Shown: positions 56,236 to 64,000 of the stretch, piece by piece
Layout of the letters: every line of letters begins with the position of its first letter
How positions within the stretch are numbered: position 1 is the first letter of the stretch
Assembly: GCF_034702125.1 (NCBI RefSeq)
Contig: NC_085861.1
Span: 50,154,295 to 50,218,294 of the forward strand
DNA length: 64,000 nt
Direction of reading: 5' to 3'
From: Engraulis encrasicolus
Lineage: Eukaryota > Chordata > Actinopteri > Clupeiformes > Engraulidae
Program-made: the position numbers and the translations under genes
The notes under the pieces: generated by a model
The model's input: the letters and a program-made list of their open reading frames with translations, nothing else
Databases searched by the model: none
What the model was told of the DNA's origin: nothing

Positions 56236-56839
56236 GCACGCACACACGCACGCACGCACGCACGCACGCGCACGCACACGCACACAGGAAAAAAAGACTG
56301 TCTTGTGACGTTGATCCACATCTTGTTTTAGAATAAAAGAGGTGTACAGTCATAAAAAATAGAGTACAGGACAACAGAGGTCAGGTTAGGATAGTAGACA
56401 GAGGATAGGATGATAGCTAGAGAATAGGATACTAGGCAAGAGACGAGACAGAAGATAACACCCGTGAGGAGGGGACCAGCAAAGACGGAGAAGAAGAAAA
56501 GTGAAGAAACGGGTGGACAGGAGGGGGAAAGGAAACGAGAGGAGTGGTCAGGAGCGAAAAGGGGATTGGAGAAAAGAAGAGAAGAGAAGAGAAGAGAAGA
56601 GAAGAGAAGAGAAGAGAAGAGAAGAGAAGAGAAGAGGAGAAGAGAAGAGAAGAGAAGAGAAGAGAAGAGAAGAGAAGAGAAGAGAAGAGAAGAGAAGAGA
56701 AGAGAAGAGAAGAGAAGAGAAGAGCCCTGTGGTGAGGGCTGATGGGAGTGCTGAAGATCGGGACCTCAGATGATGATGGCATAGTTACAGCGTACGAAGG
56801 GTTACAGTTGGCAAACTGGGGCAAGAGGTCATGGAAGAC
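54885..56839 (-). other. cnih4: cnih4 3' UTR
   Basis: Minus-strand sequence from the stop to an AATAAA (plus-strand TTTATT at 54891-54896). It contains an (AAGAG)n pentanucleotide tract at 56570-56725 and a CA/CG-rich tract at 56196-56286. The end is inferred from the signal only. Confidence 0.5.
56570..56725 (+). repeat. (AAGAG)n pentanucleotide tract
   Basis: About 30 units with one interruption (GAAGAGGAGA). It is read as TCTTC/CTCTT repeats in the cnih4 3' UTR RNA. Confidence 0.95.
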
Positions 56840-56867
56840 TCAGTCGTTGATCAAGGCCAGAATCATG
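56840..56867 (-). CDS. cnih4: cnih4 exon 5, coding end
   Basis: A 28-nt coding end giving (S)MILALIND and TGA, with the acceptor TTGCAG read on minus. It continues into the 3' UTR. Confidence 0.92.
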
Positions 56868-59800
56868 CTGCAACACAGAGACCATAAAAGGAGAAAGGTT
56901 TAACAAACAAGATATCAAAAAAATGTCAATATAAACAAAAGTGATCATCCATTTTTTGACTAAATAACCCGTATTAAAGATGCACTGTGTAATATTTTTA
57001 GTAGTTCATTTCCAGAATTCATGCTGCCTGTTCACAAGTGTTACCTTTTTAAACAAATACTTACCACCACCATGAAATTTTAAGTATTTTAAGAAAAGTG
57101 CACTTTTCATACATGAAAAAGGAGGATCCTCTCCATGGTCCGTCATGTTTAAATTTCCAGAAATAGACATTTTTAGCAGCAAAACGTATTGTACTACTAG
57201 TACTACTAGCATACTAGTAAATACTAGTTTATTACTTAGTAAATATTCATGCACATTTCAAGTCACATTTGGCCATAGGCAGCACAATTTCAATGAGAAA
57301 CATAGTTGCAATACCTATTCTGGCCACAATCTTACACCGTGCACCTTTCAGCTCCCTACAGAATGTGCATTCTTACAATCCGAAATGTTGGCATTAAAAT
57401 AGAAAACTAAAATGTCTTCTCATAATAGACTTGCAGAGAAAACGTGACTAGACCAAAGGGCATGATGGACTGCCACAAGGAGGAAACGGTGCCGCAATAA
57501 CTACAGCAGAGGTCACATTTTAGCATTTCAGTTACTCATTACATAATCTACGTCATGCATCACAAATCACTGGTTGATCATCAAGCCTCCACCCAATTAC
57601 TATCTCCTTGCTCTCCCTGGATACTCATTTCAATAGTGCTGGGAAAGTCACAAACAAGTAGCAAGTTAGCAACCAAGCAAAAAGTGATCAAAGGATATTA
57701 TTGTATCCTTTGATAAAGCGACATATGGCAGGGTGTTGTTACAAAGACTTCTAGAATCTCACAAGAGCATATATACTCCGAAGCTTTCAGTTTCGAATAA
57801 AGATGACTTAATAACTGCTTAAAATGGTCATGTATGAATTCATGAATACCACAAACACAGGAAACACAGTCTTGCATCTTAATGTCCACACACGACCCTC
57901 TAAGAAAGCCCTACGACCCAGGTAAGCATTCTGACATACTAACGGAAACACAGGGTACATTCCAATATGCTCACTCCCGTCCTCCATTTGTGCTTGTGGC
58001 TTCACGTTTTGCCAACACCCCGCCTCGGGGGAAAAAACAAAGTTTCCCCACTGTCAGCCTAGCCACAACAATTTTTGGGGGACTGTTCTTCATTCACCAT
58101 CCCGATTGCAAATGACAAAATTACATTAGAATTGTGCTTTTGCAAGACATTGAATTAATTTTCTGTCGTCAGTGACGTCATTATGAGGTCACAAGCAGGC
58201 AAGTGAGCAAGGGAGGACAGAAGTCTGCATATTAGGATCCACCCACAGACTTAATGTCTTTGTCCAATAGCTTCCCTCTTGAAAACAAACATGTCTGGCA
58301 TAGGTCAAGCGAATCTCACCTGTACAGGTAGATGAAGAAGCAGAGCAGGTGGAAGCCCAGTTTGATCATGGCCTCCTTCATGTGAGACTTGAGCTGGCCG
58401 CGGTTGTGGATCTCCGTGGGGTCAAACACCCCCATGTTGCCCATGGGCACCTTCAGGAACCTGGGTCGAGGAAAACAAGCACAATAAGGTCTTCCAAAGA
58501 GGTTTATACTTTCATTTCATTAAAAGTTCACCAAGGAAGTAAAACAACACCACTACTGTCACCTGTATAAATGTGCAGTGTGAGTTAGGGCAGCACGATA
58601 TTAGAAAATTATGCGATACACGATAACATGACTGTATACCACGATATCGATATTACTCGCGTTATTTAATATATACAGATATTTTCCCCTCTCAACTTGC
58701 CATTCTACATTTTATCATGTATAAAACAACTGAGAGCCATGTTTTATTTCCAACATTATTTTTATTAGGAAAAAAAACATGGCTAATGTACAGCATCAAC
58801 TTAAAATGTCAACCTTTTTTAATAACTCTTTTCACCAATTTGCTGTTATTAATATTGAAAAACTAGGTATCGAAATTTAACTTACTTTTGCGATACGTGT
58901 ATCGCAAGCTGTGATATCGCAATAACGATACATTTTCGATATATTGTGCAGCCCTAGCCCGAGTGCAAAATCGCACAAAAATAGTGAGAAGAAAGCAATC
59001 CACACACTTAGTCTGTGCTCCCACTTCTAAGCGGATCTGTGAGTGGCCAGTTCAGCGCATGTATGTAGTTAAACATTGTTTGCACATACTTAAGTGAGTA
59101 CATTTGCTTTTAAAGAACTACAAGTATACCAAACTTCATAGGTTGCAATGGCGCAGGTGTGCTGAAAAAAATACATTTCTTTCAATAGAGAGCAAGTGCT
59201 AATAGGAAACATTTTCCTTTGTACAAAAAATAGGCGAGAAGGGCCTCTGTGCATATTAAATTACACCTAAGGTGTCAGCTTTAGTGCATGTCAACACTGA
59301 GCAGCTATACAACTGATAGATTACTGTGCATTGTAGGGCTAGGGACTTTGTGAATGGTATGGAGAAGAAGGAGGAAACAGGTTCAGCAGCATAAACTACA
59401 TATTTTCTGAGCATGTAGTGACAGTTGCCCAGCCGGGATGAATAGAGAATATAACTGCTCAGAGGAGGATGGCCAGACTCGTTCAAGCTGAATGAAGGGC
59501 AACAGTGACTCAAATACTAAATTAAATCATACCAAATCAAAAACCTGGACATCTTGACAACCCAACTGACCCTTTTTCTCCTAAGTAAGGGAGCGCATCC
59601 TTCATCGTCCAGGAAAAATATATTTAGTCTCCAAGACAGGCCATTTAAAAAGCGGGTCGGTCTGGTTAAATGGGGACAGGTGGCAACATTAGCTACAACA
59701 GCACGAGAGCACACCAGGTGCCACTCATGTCAGCTAAACACAGAAAACCAAGGCTACGCACAGGCTCGCCAAAATTGGTCAATAGAAAATTGGAAGAATG

Positions 59801-61228
59801 TCGCCAGATTTTGATTGCTGCTGGTCGATGGTAGGCTCCGAATTTGGCGTCAACAACATGAAAACATGCAACCTGCCTTGTATGAATGGTTCAGGCTGCT
59901 GCTGGTGTTGTGGTGTGGGGAATATTTTCCTGCCAAACTTTGGGACCTTTAGTACCAACACAGCATTGTTGCAATAACACGAGGGATTAGAGCAGTTCTG
60001 AAGGCAAAAGGGGGTTACAATCCGGTACTACCAAGGTGTGCCTAATAAAGTGGCCAGTGAGAGTATAATATTAGACTAATGCCCTCCAAATCTGTTGCAT
60101 TACTGGACCATAGGCCTACCGGTATTTTGGAATTTGTCTCAAAGGCTATAATAAGCATGCTTTCATCATGATGTCAGTCCTGGAAACTCTTTGAGGCATC
60201 TCAACAAATTGCCTCAGGCTGTACCTGCCTGTAAGGGTGCGGCCCAGGTGAAAACGACAAACTAACCTGTAAATATTCCAGACAGCCACTGGCACGTTGA
60301 GGAGGAAGATGAACCAGTGCATGGACACAAGCATCAGCACTGTAGCCAGGGCCTGGCCCACCAACTCCGGAATGACCCACTGTGGAAATGGTCGATAATA
60401 CCATGTAAACAAACACAGTATAGCATCAACACAACAAACAAATGCACAGTGACACAACATCAGCAAGACATACACATTAGGCTACAAAGTTCAGGAGAGC
60501 TGATTGGAGTTTGACGGAATTTTGACATTTTGCCAGCTTTTTACTCACTTTGTTCAACTTCGAACAACAGGCTCGTGCATTGATGTAGTCGCACTCTAGA
60601 TCTGAAAGAGTGATAATCTGTAATGTTGTGTTAAGCATCATTAACTTGCTGATGTTAACTTCCTGCAAAACGAACACACGAGTCATGACAGCTACTTGAC
60701 TTCAACCATCGTCCCCATCATCTCGTTGGAATGATGTTTCTGATACCGGTAGCTGTCTTTCCCTAAAACACTCATCTGAAATCCAACTGTTATCCAGTGC
60801 TGAGCACTTCACTTCACACATCAGATTAGTTTGTTTACATACTAAACGTAGCTTTGATTATCATCTGCGTTATAACAAGTGTTCTCTATCCAATATTAAG
60901 CTCGTCTGTCATATGTAACCTGACAAATAACTTAGTGATAGAGAGCAACAGGTCTCTTGCACTTGGAGGGTTAAAATCAGACAGAACTGGAGTGATTTAG
61001 CCAAAGCAGTCTCAAAAAAGAGCGGCAGTCGAACATGTCACTGCTGCCACCTACGAGTGAGATTCTCGCCTATTTACAGCCCCGATACACCCCATGCAAA
61101 CCGCTGCCTATTCAGAAGCAAAGCAACATGCTATCAGTAACATTTCTCAGAAAGGATACAAAGTAGACCGAAAGAAAAATTAAAGCACAGCAGTCGACAA
61201 GCGATAGAATGAACACCGCCGCCTCCAT
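56840..61228 (-). CDS. cnih4: Cornichon family protein 4, ER cargo receptor, 5 exons, 139 aa
   Basis: Cornichon/Erv14-family proteins load membrane cargo into COPII vesicles; CNIH4 is linked to export of G-protein-coupled receptors. Coding exons, in order of transcription: 61228-61160, 60617-60549, 60379-60267, 58460-58320, 56867-56840 (420 nt). All junctions are GT-AG and in phase. The protein starts [20 protein letters not shown] and ends [12 protein letters not shown], with three hydrophobic spans near 5-24, 56-78 and 117-136. The length equals that of human CNIH4 (139 aa). It is convergent with wdr26, as in the human 1q42 region. Confidence 0.96.
58320..58460 (-). CDS. cnih4: cnih4 exon 4
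   Basis: Encodes [20 protein letters not shown] through FFIYLY. It contains the cornichon signature [20 protein letters not shown] and enters the third span. Confidence 0.96.
58586..58956. mobile_element. hAT-like MITE in cnih4 intron 3
   Basis: Ends TAGGGCAGCACGATAT and ATATTGTGCAGCCCTA, with internal GCGATA/CGATAT motifs. The TSD is imperfect. Confidence 0.75.
59765..60065 (+). pseudogene. Decayed Tc1-type transposase fragment
   Basis: The reading [10 protein letters not shown]...[15 protein letters not shown]...[11 protein letters not shown], then [12 protein letters not shown], matches two parts of a Tc1 transposase with the middle deleted and stops inside. It ends in CCTAATAAAGTGGCCAGTGAG, a known style of terminus in fish. 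It lies in cnih4 intron 3 in the opposite orientation. Confidence 0.7.
60267..60379 (-). CDS. cnih4: cnih4 exon 3
   Basis: Encodes [20 protein letters not shown] through AVWNIY. It contains the second membrane span and the HWFIFLLN motif. The donor is AG|GTTAGT. Confidence 0.95.
60549..60617 (-). CDS. cnih4: cnih4 exon 2
   Basis: Encodes 23 residues beginning [18 protein letters not shown] and ending SKLNK. This is the conserved cornichon lumenal/cytosolic motif, phase 0 on both sides. Confidence 0.95.
61160..61228 (-). CDS. cnih4: cnih4 exon 1
   Basis: Encodes the 23 residues [23 protein letters not shown], the first membrane span. The donor is GTATCC (read on minus). The ATG at 61228 is the first in the leader near the ETS site. 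Confidence 0.93.
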
Positions 61229-61275
61229 CTTTCAACGTCCTTCCTTCTACATGACCACTTCCGGTATATGATTTA
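61229..61275 (-). promoter_or_regulatory. cnih4: cnih4 proximal promoter with ETS site
   Basis: About 30 bp upstream of the ATG, the minus strand reads ACCGGAAGTGG (61255-61265), a strong ETS-type site. Such sites commonly mark TATA-less housekeeping starts. No TATA box was seen. Confidence 0.45.
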
Positions 61276-62326
61276 AGAAATTGGTCCGATTATTCTTTAC
61301 TGTGGTTTGCTGCCACCTATCAATTCGGAGGATAACGAGTCTAGCAGGTTTAGTGCGACATTAACCTCTTTGCACATCACAAATGACCTACGCTACATTT
61401 ACGTAGTTAAAAACAACAAAAAAGACAGCAAAGACAAGTGGCCCTAAATCAGCGTGGCTATCGGTTGAGGGTGCGCGCATGGTATGTGCACGTGAGTGAG
61501 TATGCATATTTTACAGCTCTATGTTGCACATGCCTTGTGCAGCTTGTTTGTGTGTTGTACTCTTGTGTGTACGTGCAGGCTATTTTGTCACATCCACATG
61601 TGACTGTTTGACTTTACTTGGCCATAATGGCAATAGCAGTCAAACTATGGGTTGCTATGTTCAATTGGCCCTATCTGAATGAATGACTAATGAAACTGCA
61701 CTCCAATGGTAAGTTTTTCTATAACCACATCTCATGATCTGGATTTTTCATGCATAGCAAAAGTGTAGCGCCAGCTTTGATTGGCGATTGAAATTAACTC
61801 AAGTCGCACCCTTCCAAGAGCAAGAGCACTGCCACATGGCCTAGGCCTAAAACTAAGCAAATATATTGAAGCCCAGCTATGTATCATTGCAATGCTTAGG
61901 CCTATTAATAGGCTATTATATATTATATATATGATGTATATATGTATATATGATGTATATATATATATATGATATATATATATATATATATATATGATGT
62001 ATATATGTATATATGATGTATATATATATATATGATATATATATGATGTATATATGATGTATTGTTGATGTTTATGTGGTTTGATCATTAATTAAATTAC
62101 ACAATAGCCTATAGGCTGAATGCTAGATTTATTTTTTTAATACACAATCACATGTTATGACTGCATTATAACATATAATTATATGACTGGTGATTCCCTT
62201 AATCTGGCATTTATTTTATTGTAGCCTAATAACTTATCCTAAATTTGTCTATTTTTATAAAGTCTATTTTTCCATGGGAGGCGTTTGTGTAATGATATCC
62301 AAATTCCACTTTGGGGAGCTCAAGGA

Positions 62327-62384
<58 letters not shown>

Positions 62385-62594
62385 GCTCCACTGCCTGCAC
62401 TTCTATTTGAGATGCATTCGTTCCTTTTGGATTGAACAAGAGCACTGCTGCTCTTGACTCCCACCTTGATCAGTGGGAAAGACTGTGGTGTGACTGTGCA
62501 ACCAATACCCTGTAATAATTGTAAGTTTCTAAGTGTAATGTATTGTCTGTTTATCTCTGTCTCTCCAGGCCTGGGATGGTTATGTGGTATGTGG

Positions 62595-62689
<95 letters not shown>

Positions 62690-63441
62690 TGTGAGTATCC
62701 AGGGAATGACGCAAGAGATAAAAACGGCTCAAAAATGGCTTTTAAACTTAGCTTCAGTGTTTGCCAATTGGAACGTTACATGTTTAGGCCCTGCTCTACC
62801 TGGCTCAAGTGAAGTGTCCTTAGAAAGATCATTCCCCAAATTACTCCTGGTAAGCAGGTTGGTGCCTTGAGCCTGTGGCACCGATGTGTGACTGTGTGTA
62901 TGAATAGGTGAATGTGGGGGAGATGTTGTCAACTGCTTGGATGTCATTGATTATGGTCCCAATCAAAGTTGTCAACTGCTTTGAGTACTCAGAGTCAAAA
63001 GGCATCCTGCTGCTAATAGGGGCATTCGTTTGTTATATTGTTTGAATATTTGAATCTTTGAATTCATATCATTCCAAAAGTTATGCAACTGCAGACACCT
63101 ATAAAGCAGAATACTAACTTCTGGTTATATTCGGAGCAATTTCAGACAGACTAATAATTATGTTTCTGCAAAGTCAAGTCAGTGAATTTCAATTCCAATA
63201 TTGCCCAATTGGTGGCAGCAAATATCAAAGGCAAGCACTGTCTGTGATTTTGCTGAGTTATTGAGTAACACTTTCATTTTGTTTCTCTCAGAAAAAAAAC
63301 TCAGACTGAGACAATCTGAAAAGTAGAAATGTAGAGATTGATATTACAAGTTGAGCCCATAGAATTTGTGTTCTACTTTCTTCTCTGCTTTCTTTTACCC
63401 TTTGTCTCTCTCTCTGTCTATGTCTGTCTCTGTGTGTGTGT
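61276..63441. other. Intergenic region upstream of cnih4
   Basis: No gene was recognised. It contains the AT palindrome, a (CA)n tract at 62331-62382, a (GA)n tract at 62597-62687, and a SINE-tail-like repeat at ~62775-62990. Confidence 0.6.
61915..62062. repeat. AT-rich palindromic microsatellite
   Basis: TATATGATGTATATATG units and pure (TA)n. Able to form cruciforms. Intergenic, upstream of cnih4. Confidence 0.9.
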
Positions 63442-63442
63442 G

Positions 63443-63520
<78 letters not shown>
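63442..63520 (+). repeat. (CT)n tract, with matching (GA)n at 63836-63896
   Basis: The CT tract at 63447-63520 and the GA tract at 63836-63896 are complementary and 320 bp apart. Confidence 0.9.
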
Positions 63521-63521
<1 letters not shown>

Positions 63522-63589
63522 CTCCTTATCTCTCTCCCTCCTTCTCTCCCACGCTTATTCTCCCTTCCCCCCCCATTTTCTGTCTTCCT

Positions 63590-63832
63590 CTGAATGCAAA
63601 CAAAACAAACCAGTTTGTCCACCGGAAGCCCAGCAGAGCCAGCAGGCAGCAGAGTGAGCAAAGGAGCTTCTCCTCTCTAGTTACTAGAGTGCCATTCTGT
63701 GTGTTCATTGTCGCGGCAGAATCCTCACTGCACTGAAACTTCACTACGGAGACCAACACCTCTGGCAGCCCGAGACAGAGACAGGAGGTGGAACACACAC
63801 ACAGTGAGGTCACAAGAACAGAGAGCACGTGG

Positions 63833-63899
<67 letters not shown>

Positions 63900-63943
63900 A
63901 GGGAGGAGAAGGGCAGAGTACAAGATTGCGAGTGACTGAAACG
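63590..63943 (+). other. Possible untranslated first exon of an unidentified gene
   Basis: A GC-richer, stop-containing stretch ending at ACG|GTGAGTGAG (63944), downstream of a CT-rich tract. The combination resembles a 5' UTR exon, but there is no protein evidence. Confidence 0.25.
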
Positions 63944-64000
63944 GTGAGTGAGAAGAGAGAAAAAAGTGGGGCATGAAACTTAAGAGAGGAGGGGACTGCT

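Overview
This is eukaryotic genomic DNA, almost certainly from a teleost fish. It holds large spliced genes with GT-AG introns, vertebrate orthologues, tRNA-derived SINEs, many hAT-like MITEs with 8-bp target-site duplications (TSDs), Tc1 elements, and an extreme density of CA/TG, CT and other microsatellites. The species cannot be named from the sequence.

Layout. (1) About 1.28-23.8 kb, plus strand: the last 19 coding exons (844 codons plus stop) of an adenylate cyclase type 3 gene (adcy3). The N-terminal ~300 residues lie upstream of the window. Its 3' UTR runs to a poly(A) signal at 26,029. (2) 26.9-47.6 kb, plus strand: a complete 14-exon wdr26 gene (608 aa; LisH, CTLH and WD40 domains), preceded by a TATA-less ETS/CRE promoter and followed by a ~4 kb 3' UTR ending near 51.78 kb. 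(3) 52.1-53.7 kb: a Tc1/mariner element with perfect terminal repeats and an intact DD34E transposase. (4) 61.2-56.8 kb, minus strand: a complete 5-exon cnih4 gene (139 aa), convergent with wdr26. (5) 61.3-64 kb: mostly repeats, with a possible untranslated first exon of another gene at the right edge.

The three genes are not an operon. adcy3 makes cAMP, wdr26 is a subunit of the CTLH/GID ubiquitin ligase, and cnih4 is an ER cargo receptor. The wdr26-cnih4 tail-to-tail pair matches the human 1q42 arrangement. adcy3 next to it differs from human (2p23).

The most unusual signal is repeated local amplification of exon edges together with their splice sites. The 3' edge and donor of the first visible adcy3 exon are present five times, separated by (CA)n arrays. 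The acceptor and 5' edge of adcy3 exon 9 are present three times, separated by (TG)n. The donor edge of wdr26 exon 6 is present four times. adcy3 exon 14 has a decayed tandem copy that still reads as an in-frame 18-codon cassette with its own donor. A SINE has duplicated the wdr26 exon 4 donor as its target-site duplication. Several affected introns carry (CA)n near the donor and (TG)n near the acceptor, which are complementary in the pre-mRNA. This suggests that CA/TG 'zipper' introns may seed amplification of splice sites. All exon coordinates were read by hand from splice sites, frame continuity and family conservation.
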